A DNA stretch of 41,570 nucleotides from Gynuella sp. (GTDB lineage Bacteria > Pseudomonadota > Gammaproteobacteria > Pseudomonadales > Natronospirillaceae), in NCBI GenBank assembly GCA_028282465.1, contig JANQHX010000107.1, forward strand, positions 1 to 41,570. The letters are read 5' to 3'. Position 1 is the stretch's first letter. Each line of letters opens with the position of its first letter. The notes under the pieces are model-generated. The model was not told the origin of the DNA, made no database searches, and saw only the letters and a list, made by a program, of their open reading frames with translations. The position numbers and the translations under genes are program-made. Below, one piece after another: positions 1 to 8,340 of this stretch.

Positions 1-876
1 GACGACCATCGGGAACGTCGTAATGCCGAAGAAATGATGGCGGGCGATTCGCCGATGGCATTCGAAAACTTTTTCCCCAAGCTGGTGGAAGCCATTGCGC
101 AATATCGACCCGACATCCAATTGTTATTTTCTTTGCCCTTAACCAAAGCGCAAGAACATAATTATCTGGAATTGGATTCGGCCACCATGGACTGGTTGCA
201 AGCACGCAGAATTGAATCCAAAGGCCAAAGACTCAGGCATGTTCAATTTCTATTTCCCTATCAACAAGATTCAGAGTTTTCGTTACACAGTTCGGTTGGA
301 TTAATTGCCGGGATTCAAAGCTGGTCGAGTCATCAATACGGGCCATGGCGATCTACTGCCGGAGTGCATCTAAAAACATCCAGTGTTTTATTTCCTAGGT
401 TAACTCAACAACAGGTGATGCAATATCGTGATGAGTTCGGCGTGGGTGTACTCACTCAAAACCGTTACGTCAGTTTGGATGATGAACAACTGATGGTGCC
501 TGCCCTTCATCCAGGAGATTTCGCTCAAGGGAATACCCAATCCAAAGTGTGGAAGGATTTTAGCTCAGGGGAAAATGCTCGCTTTATGGGTTATTTAATC
601 AGGCAATTAAAAAGCCTGGGTGACAGCCTTATTTTTAATATCGATCCAAGAAGTAAAGTGCCTCTCATTGTTCTTGAAAAATTTTTTGGGCAACTGTTTG
701 ATCAAGGGGCATTGCGTGGCAATAGCTTAAGCGATGCCTTAGTGCTTCAACAATCGCCTATGGAAAATGGCATCGCGATTGATATTCAACTGGCCCCTGC
801 CCTACCTATTAATTTCATCAGCCTGACCTTCATTAATAGAGACGGCTTTTGGCAACCGGAGTTAGGTCATGTCTGA
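1..876 (+). CDS. eCIS contractile sheath protein, C-terminal part (5' end outside window)
   Basis: The reading frame is open from base 1, so this is the end of a longer gene; the Met at position 34 is internal. The last ~110 residues fit the conserved C-terminal domain of contractile tail sheaths: a stretch running FMGYLIRQLKSLGDSLIF, then a helix ending in FFGQLFDQGALRG, then a closing beta-strand pair (IDIQLAPALPINFISLTF). This domain makes the inter-subunit mesh and packs against the inner tube. In the family it drives contraction of the extended particle. The gene overlaps the tube gene by 8 bases, the usual sheath-tube order in Afp/PVC/MAC clusters. The Afp2/3/4 subtype cannot be assigned without the N terminus. 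Identification as sheath is by domain pattern and position. Confidence 0.82.
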   Translation, partial: DDHRERRNAEEMMAGDSPMAFENFFPKLVEAIAQYRPDIQLLFSLPLTKAQEHNYLELDSATMDWLQARRIESKGQRLRHVQFLFPYQQDSEFSLHSSVGLIAGIQSWSSHQYGPWRSTAGVHLKTSSVLFPRLTQQQVMQYRDEFGVGVLTQNRYVSLDDEQLMVPALHPGDFAQGNTQSKVWKDFSSGENARFMGYLIRQLKSLGDSLIFNIDPRSKVPLIVLEKFFGQLFDQGALRGNSLSDALVLQQSPMENGIAIDIQLAPALPINFISLTFINRDGFWQPELGHV

Positions 877-1375
877 ATTTATCCCCTTTAATTTTGCCGT
901 CAATTTATATAACGACGCCAGCAATGAAATGCTTTGTCAGGGTTATTTCAGTGAAGTGAACGGATTGGAACTTACCATGGAGCCGAAAATAATTGCCGAA
1001 GGTGGTCGCAATTGGGGAGAGGTTCAAAGAGTCGGCCCTACCAAATTTTCCCCCATTATTTTAAAACGAGGCGTAACTCATCATAACGATCTTTGGTCTT
1101 GGTTTGACGCCGTCACTCAAGGAAACAATTACGGGTACCGGCTGAGCGGTGAAATTGATGTTTATGGTGCGGAGTTTGATGAAGAAGGTGAAAGAAAAGT
1201 CGTCATGACCTGGAAATTGAAAGGCATATTACCCACTAAATTTAAAGGCCCAGATCTGAATTCCACAAGCAATCAGGTAGCCATTGAAGAGGTGCATTTG
1301 GCGGTTGAAAGTTTAACCCTGAATAGACCGTCAACAAATACCCCTGGTCAACCGGCACAGGAGCAAGTGGTATGA
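869..1375 (+). CDS. eCIS inner tube protein (gp19 / Afp1-Afp5 type)
   Basis: A protein of 168 residues, the normal size for this family. It has the signature of phage T4 gp19-like and Afp tube proteins: an N-terminal strand beginning FNFAVNLYNDASNE, then GYFSEVNGLELTMEP, a central loop and strand with GPTKFSPIILKRGVTHHNDLWSWF, and a C-terminal strand ending in EVHLAVESLTL. Tube proteins assemble as stacked hexameric rings that are surrounded by sheath and filled with cargo. The start overlaps the end of the sheath gene, with GGAG a few bases upstream, so the two are translationally coupled. About 15 Pro/Gln/Thr-rich residues after the last strand probably form a flexible tail. Only one tube gene is visible; Afp has two, so another may lie upstream. 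Confidence 0.9.
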   Translation: MSEFIPFNFAVNLYNDASNEMLCQGYFSEVNGLELTMEPKIIAEGGRNWGEVQRVGPTKFSPIILKRGVTHHNDLWSWFDAVTQGNNYGYRLSGEIDVYGAEFDEEGERKVVMTWKLKGILPTKFKGPDLNSTSNQVAIEEVHLAVESLTLNRPSTNTPGQPAQEQVV

Positions 1376-2226
1376 CACAGCAAACACCAGCAGCAGCATC
1401 AACAACACCTACAGCTTCAACAACAAACAGCGCTGCTGCTAGCACCAAGCCAGTGAAAGCAATTTTGTATACGGTGGAAGATCCCATTGATCGCCCGGTA
1501 AGTACTTTGATCCAAAATGAACAATCCTTTGAAGTTCAATTTAATCCCGCTTCGTTAAAAGTGTCACTGGCCAATTCATTAAAAGAAAATGAACGCAGTG
1601 GCAGTTCTCGGGCAGCACAGTATGTTGATAGCAGTTCTTCTAATTTAACTGTGGAATTAATTTTTGATACGACTCAAATTGAGTCCAATGAAAGCCCAGA
1701 TGTCAGAGTAAAAACCGGCCAAATAGCCAATCTGTTTATGAAAACAGAAGACGATAGTGATGAGCAGGTACCACCGCAAAAATGTTTGTTCCTGTGGGGA
1801 AGTTTTGCCTTTGTAGGCATCATGGAATCCTTTGATGAAACCCTGGATTTCTTTTCGTCAGAAGGGGTTCCCCTGCGGTCGACCATTTCTTTAAAGCTGT
1901 CGGAAAGCCGGTTTCAATTTCGAACCGAAGAAGCCAAAAAAGCGAATACAACAACTCCTAAATTATCGCCCTTACCACCGGGAAAAACCGTCGCCAACAA
2001 CGACGACCACAATAAAGATTGGCGGGAAGAGGCACTCTATAACGGTATTGAATCTGTTAGAAACACTGCTCAAAAAACCATTGCAAAGCCCGGCTCTAAT
2101 CAAAAAGATCCAGGTTTAGGTGAAGCATTGGGCCAAGGCATTCCTGGTTTTGATGATACAAACTCAGAGCCTATCGCCAACAACAATGGTTCTGCACCCA
2201 CACCACCCAGCCCAGTGGAAGCTTAG
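1372..2226 (+). CDS. eCIS tube-baseplate adaptor, Afp7-like (CIS tube N-terminal domain)
   Basis: A protein of 284 residues that starts at an ATGA overlap with the tube gene and has GGAG eight bases upstream. The first ~30 residues are Ala/Thr/Ser-rich and look disordered. Residues ~45-190 match the N-terminal domain of Afp7-type proteins: FEVQFNPASLKVSL is the hallmark, followed by VELIFDTTQI and CLFLWGSFAFVGIMESF. In the family this protein joins the first tube ring to the VgrG-like hub. Many Afp7 homologues end in a LysM domain. Here the last ~90 residues are Pro/Asn/Gly-rich and no LysM motif is visible, so this homologue appears to have lost or never had it. Identification is good; the missing LysM is judged by eye. 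Confidence 0.82.
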   Translation: MTQQTPAAASTTPTASTTNSAAASTKPVKAILYTVEDPIDRPVSTLIQNEQSFEVQFNPASLKVSLANSLKENERSGSSRAAQYVDSSSSNLTVELIFDTTQIESNESPDVRVKTGQIANLFMKTEDDSDEQVPPQKCLFLWGSFAFVGIMESFDETLDFFSSEGVPLRSTISLKLSESRFQFRTEEAKKANTTTPKLSPLPPGKTVANNDDHNKDWREEALYNGIESVRNTAQKTIAKPGSNQKDPGLGEALGQGIPGFDDTNSEPIANNNGSAPTPPSPVEA

Positions 2227-2238
2227 TAGGAGACTGTT

Positions 2239-2406
2239 ATGCCCGTACTCATTGGTGAAGTTATTGCGCAAGTGGAAAGCCCATCATTGGATAAACAAAC
2301 CAATCAACCGGAACCCACTCAACAGCCTTTACCCACTGCAGAAACTGAAATGCTCCAAACACTGGCTGTGTTAGAAGAAAGAAAACAAAGGTTATTAATC
2401 GACTGA
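2239..2406 (+). CDS. small DUF5908-type (Afp6-like) eCIS protein
   Basis: A protein of 55 residues starting MPVLIGEVIAQVE and ending ERKQRLLID. It starts at the ATG at 2239 after a good Shine-Dalgarno sequence (TAGGAGA, six bases upstream) and ends two bases before the hub gene. The size, the MP-x-x-I-x-E-x-x-I/V-x-x-V opening and the position between the Afp7-like adaptor and the hub all fit the DUF5908 family found at this place in eCIS clusters (Afp6 in Afp). Its role in the particle is not known to me. The body is Pro/Gln-rich, with a short charged helix at the C terminus. A longer plus-strand frame across the same bases (2120-2374) is an overlapping shadow. Confidence 0.72.
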   Translation: MPVLIGEVIAQVESPSLDKQTNQPEPTQQPLPTAETEMLQTLAVLEERKQRLLID

Positions 2407-2407
2407 T

Positions 2408-3466
2408 ATGACGCTAACTAACGCAGAACAAAATCCATCTCTCAGTAATGCCCGGCCAATCATAAAAATTGCTGGACAAGAGAATTTGGAATTCGCTCAA
2501 GCACTCACTGGTTTAACGGTTAATCAGCCTAGCCAGGGTTTTAGTCATGGTGAGGTTTTAGTAACCAACTGGACCAGTTCAGGTACCAATGAGCAACCAG
2601 GTTTTGGTTATTTAGATATTGAGTTGGGCGATGACATTGAATTGTTGTTTCAAATTCAAAATGAAAAACAAAGTATTTTTAAAGGCTATGTTACCGCCAT
2701 TGAAGAAAGATATGGCGAAGGCACACCTCAGATCGCATTTCTATTGCAAGATGAATTACATAAGCTCGCTAGAGTTCGACGCAGCAAAGTATTTGAAGAC
2801 AAATCAGTGAACGAAGTCATTGATGAAATTATTAGTGGCAGTTTTAGTACCGACGTCAATGTTTCCTCTACTAAATCAGACTACTACCAAATGAACGAGA
2901 GTGACTTGGCATTTATGCTGCGACTCTGTAATGCCAGAGGCGCTAATTTGAGGTTAGAGGACAATACCCTGGTGGCTAAAGCCAATGAACCGGACCCCGA
3001 CCCTATGTCACTAAGCGCACAAGACAGTGCATTGAGTGTGCGGATTATTGCGGATTTAAACCACCTGCCCACCAGCACAAAGGTGCTAGGTTTTAATGTT
3101 AAAACTGGCGAAATTGTGGATAAAGATGCCAACTCTTTTTCTGCAGATGGCACTTCCGGAAAATCAATTCTCGACGATTTAGGTTGGGCCAGTGACGAAA
3201 TCATGCCACAACCTTTTGCCAGAAACACTGGCGAAGCCAGAGAGTTTTCTAAACAACATTTTGAAAGCAAATTAAAACAATTTCTCCATGGCGATATTCG
3301 TTGCCAAGGTGAACCGACATTACATGCAGGTAGAGAAATTGAATTGTCTGGAGTCTCCCCACGGCTCGAAGGCAAATATCAAATTAATCATTGTGCTCAT
3401 CGTTTTGATGCCGTAGCGGGTTTTGAAACCTATTTAAAAGTTTCTAAATCAGGGTGGGTGTCATGA
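2408..3466 (+). CDS. eCIS baseplate hub, gp27/gpD-like (N-terminal half of Afp8/VgrG)
   Basis: A protein of 352 residues starting one base after the DUF5908-type gene. It follows the phage late-control-D/VgrG hub layout: a first beta-barrel (residues ~15-110) with the typical GYVTAIEERYGEGTPQIAF, then LHKLARVRRSKVFEDKSVNEVIDEII and YYQMNESDLAFMLRLC, which match the family motif for a conserved helix and an E/S-D-x-x-F-x-x-R-L element, and a C-terminal barrel ending in GKYQINHCAHRF. In the particle it would form the trimeric hub on which the tube starts. In Afp8 and T6SS VgrG this domain is fused to the gp5-like spike; here the chain stops and the spike follows as its own gene, overlapping by four bases. 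Confidence 0.87.
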   Translation: MTLTNAEQNPSLSNARPIIKIAGQENLEFAQALTGLTVNQPSQGFSHGEVLVTNWTSSGTNEQPGFGYLDIELGDDIELLFQIQNEKQSIFKGYVTAIEERYGEGTPQIAFLLQDELHKLARVRRSKVFEDKSVNEVIDEIISGSFSTDVNVSSTKSDYYQMNESDLAFMLRLCNARGANLRLEDNTLVAKANEPDPDPMSLSAQDSALSVRIIADLNHLPTSTKVLGFNVKTGEIVDKDANSFSADGTSGKSILDDLGWASDEIMPQPFARNTGEAREFSKQHFESKLKQFLHGDIRCQGEPTLHAGREIELSGVSPRLEGKYQINHCAHRFDAVAGFETYLKVSKSGWVS

Positions 3467-4110
3467 GTGTTCAAGCATTACATGCGTTAGGTAATTACCA
3501 GTCTTTGCATCTGGGTAAAGTGGTTGATAACCAAGACCCAGAAAATCGCGGCCGCATTCAAGTAAAAATTGTCGCCAATGAATTAACTCTGTGGGCCCAT
3601 GTCATGGTGGCATCCGCAGGCAGCAATTACGGCCAAGCCATTCTACCCAAAATTGATGAAATGGTGGTGCTGGCTTTTATCAGTCAGGATCAAGTCATCA
3701 TCATGGGCAGCATCTGGACTGGCGACGAGCCCATGTTCGATGAAGTAGAAACGGTTGAAGACAATTATGTGATTAAAACACCGGCAGAATCTGTTCTCGC
3801 GTTTAAAGATCAAGAACCCAAAATAGAAATTCAAACTCGCAGTGGCTATCAGATAAAAATTGATGAAAGTAGCGGCGGTGCCATTGAAATTGTGAGAAGC
3901 AGTGAAAGCATCAAGCTTTCAAGCAGCGGCATTGAAATAATGTCTCAAGGCTCTGTGAGTATTAACGCAATGGAATTCAGTGTATCTGCATCTACGGTGC
4001 GGGTGGATTCGGGTCAGGCAAACTTCACCGGCACCGTCATTGCGTCAACAGTTAATACGCCGTCTGTGGTGGGCGCCACTTATACACCTGGTGCGGGGAA
4101 TATCTGGTAA
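3463..4110 (+). CDS. eCIS central spike, gp5/gpV-like OB-fold plus beta-helix
   Basis: A protein of 215 residues. The ATG at 3463 is preferred because it forms an ATGA overlap with the hub gene; a GTG nine bases upstream in frame is possible but less likely. Residues ~13-90 form a gp5/VgrG OB-fold: LHLGKVVDNQDPENRGRIQVK, WAHVMVASAGSNYG, and the strand DEMVVLAFISQDQVIIMGSIW. After it comes a run of alternating short strands rich in Ser, Ile, Val and Gly (EIQTRSGYQIKIDES, SIKLSSSGIEIMSQGSVSINA) that would build the trimeric beta-helix needle. The end is short and shows no PAAR motif, so a separate tip protein may exist outside the window. The next gene starts on the TAATG of this stop. Confidence 0.87.
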   Translation: MSVQALHALGNYQSLHLGKVVDNQDPENRGRIQVKIVANELTLWAHVMVASAGSNYGQAILPKIDEMVVLAFISQDQVIIMGSIWTGDEPMFDEVETVEDNYVIKTPAESVLAFKDQEPKIEIQTRSGYQIKIDESSGGAIEIVRSSESIKLSSSGIEIMSQGSVSINAMEFSVSASTVRVDSGQANFTGTVIASTVNTPSVVGATYTPGAGNIW

Positions 4111-5747
4111 TGAATATTCGATTTAATGCTAACCAGGATCATCCGGTACTGTTTACGACTCCCTCTTATGGTCAAGGCTCAGGTACCCAATTGCATCGTT
4201 ATTTGGTGCCCGAATTCATGACCAAGTTTTTAAAAGACTTGGGCAATCAGCAATTTAATTTTAATTGGCAAACAGAAGATCGATTCAGTGATTGGGGCAA
4301 TGAAGTGGTGTTGCGTCTGCCCATTCATCACAGCTCTTATGTTGTGAGTGTGGAGCTATGCTGCGATCACATCGGTCAACCGGCGTTAAACCCGCAACGC
4401 ATCGAAAGTGCCGGATTAGTGATCCGCAAAAAAACCAACCAAGGCGAATTCAGTTGGATGCTGGAAGATGACGAACCCATTGGCTGGCAAACTAGTGTGC
4501 AAGGACTGGCGGACCCGGATTTAGATCGGCACCTGTGTCGAGACAATATTCTTCATCCAAGAAATAAAAAGCCTACTTACACGGGCGAACAAACCCACCC
4601 CATGCATGCCCAAACCATTCAAGATACGAAGGGCAAGCATCGAACCATTCTGTTTGGCTATTTGCCAGTGGTGGGAAGTTATCGGCCTCCTCAAAAAGTA
4701 AATCCCAGTAATGATGAAGCAGATAAACTGAGCGATGAATTAGACCAGTTGTTGCCCTGGCCATATGGTTATGCAAAGGGTGCAAATTACACTGGTCAAA
4801 TATGGAGACAGGCATGGGCAGTGCCGGTAGTTAATGGTCAGCCCATTAATGAATTTTTTCAGTTACTCAAAGCTCTGGTTGAACAACACCAACTGGGTCT
4901 CACAGAAAACCCAGACAACCAACAACTCAAATCGTTAACAGAAAATATTTATTTTTGGAAAACCAACAATACAGAAGCCAACAAACTTCTGTATGGCGAC
5001 ATTAGTACTAGTAGCCTTCAAAAAGACAAAAGCCTGTGGCAATACCTTACGTCCTTTAAGCCCTATTCCAGTCATCGTTTAATTGAATGGTTAGCCAAGC
5101 AAGAACAGCAATCCAATATTGACTCTAGGGGTCGACTCACCCATTTGCCTGTGCCCTATTCCGACAACATCAGCTTCACCAGCTCATTGGTCATGACCGA
5201 TGCTCAGGCTCGATGGTTGCGAGAGGCGCTCAAACAACGGGTTATTAAACAGGGCGAAGAATTGAGCCAGCAAATTCCTGTTCCAAAATTCGACCAGGGT
5301 GAGGACGATCTATATCAGGTCATTCCCTTTATTCGAGCCAAAGACAATGCCAATAAAGTCAGACTGTATTGGGGCAATGAGCAAGCCTCACAGTTATTTC
5401 GTGTTGCGGCTCCGTTTGACGCAGAGGCCAGCCGCCCATCGATGATTCAGGTACCCAGTCTAAAAGATTTACGCAAAGGCCTAGCAAAAGGCCCGGCCCT
5501 GATTACCCCTCCTGATACCTACAAACTCCTGAATGCCCTAAAGCTAAAGAAAGGTGTTACTGAAGAGGTGGCTGGCGATCCACCTCCGGGAGGTTCTGGA
5601 GGCATACAGTGGGTGTTGGTGTTCAGTCTGCCCATTGTCACATTAGTCGCCATGATTCTGCTGATGATTATTGTCAGCTTACTCAACATCGTATTTTTCT
5701 GGATGCCCTGGGTTAAGCAGTGGATTCCCATACCCAAGGTGAAATAG
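4110..5747 (+). CDS. unrecognised eCIS-cluster protein with C-terminal membrane segment
   Basis: A protein of 545 residues, coupled to the spike gene by TAATG. I do not recognise the fold. The N-terminal ~490 residues look soluble and rich in Gln, Trp and Pro. They are followed by a Pro/Gly linker (GDPPPGGSGG, residues ~488-497) and then by about 38 almost uninterrupted hydrophobic residues (~499-536, including FSLPIVTLVAMILLMIIVSL). The short tail after it carries Trp and Lys (WVKQWIPIPKVK). That is the layout of a tail-anchored membrane protein. It lies between spike and gp25 genes, in the baseplate block, so it is probably part of or tied to the particle. A role in anchoring the particle to a membrane, or in contacting the target membrane, is inference only. 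Confidence 0.55.
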   Translation: MNIRFNANQDHPVLFTTPSYGQGSGTQLHRYLVPEFMTKFLKDLGNQQFNFNWQTEDRFSDWGNEVVLRLPIHHSSYVVSVELCCDHIGQPALNPQRIESAGLVIRKKTNQGEFSWMLEDDEPIGWQTSVQGLADPDLDRHLCRDNILHPRNKKPTYTGEQTHPMHAQTIQDTKGKHRTILFGYLPVVGSYRPPQKVNPSNDEADKLSDELDQLLPWPYGYAKGANYTGQIWRQAWAVPVVNGQPINEFFQLLKALVEQHQLGLTENPDNQQLKSLTENIYFWKTNNTEANKLLYGDISTSSLQKDKSLWQYLTSFKPYSSHRLIEWLAKQEQQSNIDSRGRLTHLPVPYSDNISFTSSLVMTDAQARWLREALKQRVIKQGEELSQQIPVPKFDQGEDDLYQVIPFIRAKDNANKVRLYWGNEQASQLFRVAAPFDAEASRPSMIQVPSLKDLRKGLAKGPALITPPDTYKLLNALKLKKGVTEEVAGDPPPGGSGGIQWVLVFSLPIVTLVAMILLMIIVSLLNIVFFWMPWVKQWIPIPKVK

Positions 5748-5756
5748 GAGCAGCTT

Positions 5757-6143
5757 ATGACCACCATACCCAGTGTGATCAGTTGGCCGTTATTCGGAAT
5801 ATCCAATGAAGGAACATTGGACTATGCCAAGGACGATCAAAGTGTTCGTGAAGTGATGCGCAACATTTTACTGACGAATCCCGGAGAGCGATTAATGCGC
5901 CCCGAGTTTGGTGCGGGGTTGTTGGAATTTATTCATCAGCCCAACAATGAAACCACCAGAAATTTAATTGCCAATGTGGTGAGTAAGGCCCTGAGCCAAT
6001 GGGAAACCCGAGTGGTTGTGGATCAAGTACAGGTCACTCCAGAGCCCAAAAGCCTAACGGATATTCAGATCATGATTTATTACCACATGCGGCACAGCAA
6101 CAAGCCAGAACTGTTTAGTTTGAGTATGAACCTAAGCGTCTGA
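5757..6143 (+). CDS. eCIS baseplate wedge protein, gp25-like (Afp9)
   Basis: A protein of 128 residues, the normal size for gp25/GPW proteins. It shows the family core clearly: VREVMRNILLTNPGERLMRP followed by EFGAGLLEFI, then a helix and a two-stranded C-terminal element (VVVDQVQVTPEP, IMIYYHM). The invariant E-x-R type motif sits in NPGERLMRPEFG. In T4, Afp and T6SS (TssE) this protein joins wedge to sheath and starts sheath polymerisation. The start is supported by AGGAG six bases upstream, nine bases after the previous stop. It is followed by the baseplate J gene, the standard eCIS order. Confidence 0.93.
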   Translation: MTTIPSVISWPLFGISNEGTLDYAKDDQSVREVMRNILLTNPGERLMRPEFGAGLLEFIHQPNNETTRNLIANVVSKALSQWETRVVVDQVQVTPEPKSLTDIQIMIYYHMRHSNKPELFSLSMNLSV

Positions 6144-6158
6144 TAAAGGGAATTTAGT

Positions 6159-8339
6159 ATGCCATTACCAGTACCCAATCTGGATGATCGACGATTCGAC
6201 GACCTGGTTGCTGAAGCCAAAGACAGGTTGTCCAATCATCTGCCCGAGTTAACTCAGATAGCCCCTGGGGATCCGGCTAATGCCTTTGTGGATCTATTTG
6301 CGTTTTTAACCGAGACCATCCTGTATCGCAGTAATTTAATACCCGAGCGTCAGCGACGAATCTTTTTAAATTTGTTGCAGATTCCCATACGCCCTGCAAA
6401 ACCTGCCATGGGGGTTGCCTGCATCGACGCCAGTGGCTACAGCGCCAATTTACCCAACACCGTTTATTCGGGCACCCAACTAGATGGTTCTGTTAAACAC
6501 CGCTTTACCACGCTAAGTGAAGTGCAGCCAACACCCTTAACCATGGTGGTGATGAGCAAAGAAAAGGTGAATGCCAAACAGTTGCTGGCAATGGGCATGA
6601 CTCTGGAAGAGTTAAAACAGCAATATGGTTTGTCTGCGAAACAAACCCCCGTTCCCTTTCAACCCAAGCATCATCAGATTCCGCAACAACACCTAACCCT
6701 ATCCGGCACTATCGATCATTTCTATTACTTAGCTTTGTTAGCGCCAAAAACTCTGAAGGATCAAATCACGCCACTCAGAGAAAACTTGGCCGGTACTGTG
6801 GTTAACTTTGCGATTTCACCCAATGACGGTGTGCCTTCTGATCAGTTAAATGAATTAAGCCCAAGAAAACTGAATTGGGAATTAGTCACAGTCAACGAAC
6901 TGAATCAAACCCTGTTTATTCCACTCACTCAAATTTCAGACAGTTCCAATGGTGGTCGCAAAACTGGCGTGGTTCGTTTGAAATTACCCAGCAATGCCCA
7001 GCTATTTGAGCGCATTAATGACCCTGATCCCATGTTTTCAGGATTAGCTGATTACCCCCCTGAACTGCCCAGTGATATGGACACTTCGTTACTGGTGGCA
7101 TGGGTAAGACTCAGCTGCGACGACGATCCAAACCTGGAACTGTCTTACTTGGGAATAAACGGTGTGGATGTGATTGCGCAAGGATTAGCCAAGGACAGAA
7201 TGCTCGGCAAAGGCAACGGCAGGCCCAGCCAAAGTTTGCAGTTGGAACACACCGACATCGACCCAGGTTCGATGATGCTTGAGGTGGAGCACAACTCTCA
7301 ATGGCAACCTTGGTATCAGGTGGATTACCTAGCTGGGTATTCTCAGGAAGACTTAATCTACAAGCTGGATGCCAGCACTGGCACAATTTTGTTTGGCAAT
7401 GGTTTGGATTCTGGCAAGCGTCCACCGGTGGCGATGCGAATTCGAGCCGCCAGTTATCGTTATGGCGGTGGCAGTGAAAGCAATATTCAGGCGGAACAAC
7501 TCACTGAAATTGTGGATGGCAGTGACCGACTTAAACTACGACAAGAATTTCCATTTACTGGGGGTCGAGATGCTGAAACCGTGGTGGAAGCCGAAAAGCG
7601 TATTCCCCAATATTTGAGTCATCGAAACCGCGCAGTCACCGCAGAAGATTACCAAGTGCTGGTGGAGTTCAACCCGGTCAATCCAGTGGCGAAAGCGACT
7701 GTGGTGAAAGGCTTGATTCCAGGTAATAAGATCGAAGCCCTGCGAGAAAATGTCCCTGGCGTGGTCAGCTTATTTGTAATGCCGCCTCAGCCCGTGCCAA
7801 CGGTTGATCAGTACCCCAAGCCCGCCCAAGGTCTACTAAAAGATGTATTTCAGTATTTAGTACCCCGGGTTCCCGTGGGTACCGAGTTATACATTCTGAG
7901 CCCTGAGTTCATTCCCTTTGCTGCAACCATTAGCGTTGAAGTGATGGACAGCGATACTGAAATAGAAACTCTGAATCAAGTGGAAAAAACCCTAATTGAG
8001 TTTGTGTGGCCCTTAGCTCCGGGTGGATTTCATGATAACGGATGGATCATGGGTGAAAACCTTAATCCAAATGACCTACTGACCCAAGTTGCTAGAGTGC
8101 CTGGAGTCCGTTCCGTAAACCGTGTTTCGTTGTTCGTGCCCACCAATACACCAGGGCAATGGCGAGCATTGAAACCAGGTGAATCAATCGTTCTGAGCAA
8201 ATATCAATTACCTGAGCTCAAAGCAGTCATGGCAGTGAAAGGCCAAACCCAGGCCAATGCCTTGCCTCAAGGGTTAATAGCAACACCTTCAACACCAGAC
8301 CAGGGTGTTCCTGCTCCCGTGATTCCTGAGGTGTGCTGA
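6159..8339 (+). CDS. eCIS baseplate J-like wedge protein (gp6 / Afp11)
   Basis: A protein of 726 residues that begins like other J-type baseplate proteins in eCIS clusters: LDDRRFDDLVAEAKDRL, then TQIAPGDPANAFVDLFAFLTETILYRSNLIPERQ, a motif seen from T4 gp6 to Afp11. The middle part is a long beta-rich insertion. The C-terminal third contains FGNGLDSGKRPP, an ASYRYGGGSESN strand, and AEKRIPQYLSHRNRAVTAEDYQVLV, which matches the conserved R-A-V-T-x-x-D-Y motif of the Baseplate_J family. In the particle it forms the wedge ring that holds the baseplate together and triggers contraction. The start has an AAGGGA ribosome site, 15 bases after the gp25 gene. Length is ordinary for the family, with no sign of truncation. 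Confidence 0.9.
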   Translation: MPLPVPNLDDRRFDDLVAEAKDRLSNHLPELTQIAPGDPANAFVDLFAFLTETILYRSNLIPERQRRIFLNLLQIPIRPAKPAMGVACIDASGYSANLPNTVYSGTQLDGSVKHRFTTLSEVQPTPLTMVVMSKEKVNAKQLLAMGMTLEELKQQYGLSAKQTPVPFQPKHHQIPQQHLTLSGTIDHFYYLALLAPKTLKDQITPLRENLAGTVVNFAISPNDGVPSDQLNELSPRKLNWELVTVNELNQTLFIPLTQISDSSNGGRKTGVVRLKLPSNAQLFERINDPDPMFSGLADYPPELPSDMDTSLLVAWVRLSCDDDPNLELSYLGINGVDVIAQGLAKDRMLGKGNGRPSQSLQLEHTDIDPGSMMLEVEHNSQWQPWYQVDYLAGYSQEDLIYKLDASTGTILFGNGLDSGKRPPVAMRIRAASYRYGGGSESNIQAEQLTEIVDGSDRLKLRQEFPFTGGRDAETVVEAEKRIPQYLSHRNRAVTAEDYQVLVEFNPVNPVAKATVVKGLIPGNKIEALRENVPGVVSLFVMPPQPVPTVDQYPKPAQGLLKDVFQYLVPRVPVGTELYILSPEFIPFAATISVEVMDSDTEIETLNQVEKTLIEFVWPLAPGGFHDNGWIMGENLNPNDLLTQVARVPGVRSVNRVSLFVPTNTPGQWRALKPGESIVLSKYQLPELKAVMAVKGQTQANALPQGLIATPSTPDQGVPAPVIPEVC

Positions 8340-8340
8340 T

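Noticed and set aside
2120-2374. 84-codon plus-strand frame across the Afp7/DUF5908 junction
   Set aside because: It overlaps both real genes in another frame, and the DUF5908-type gene at 2239 has a good start and fits the family.
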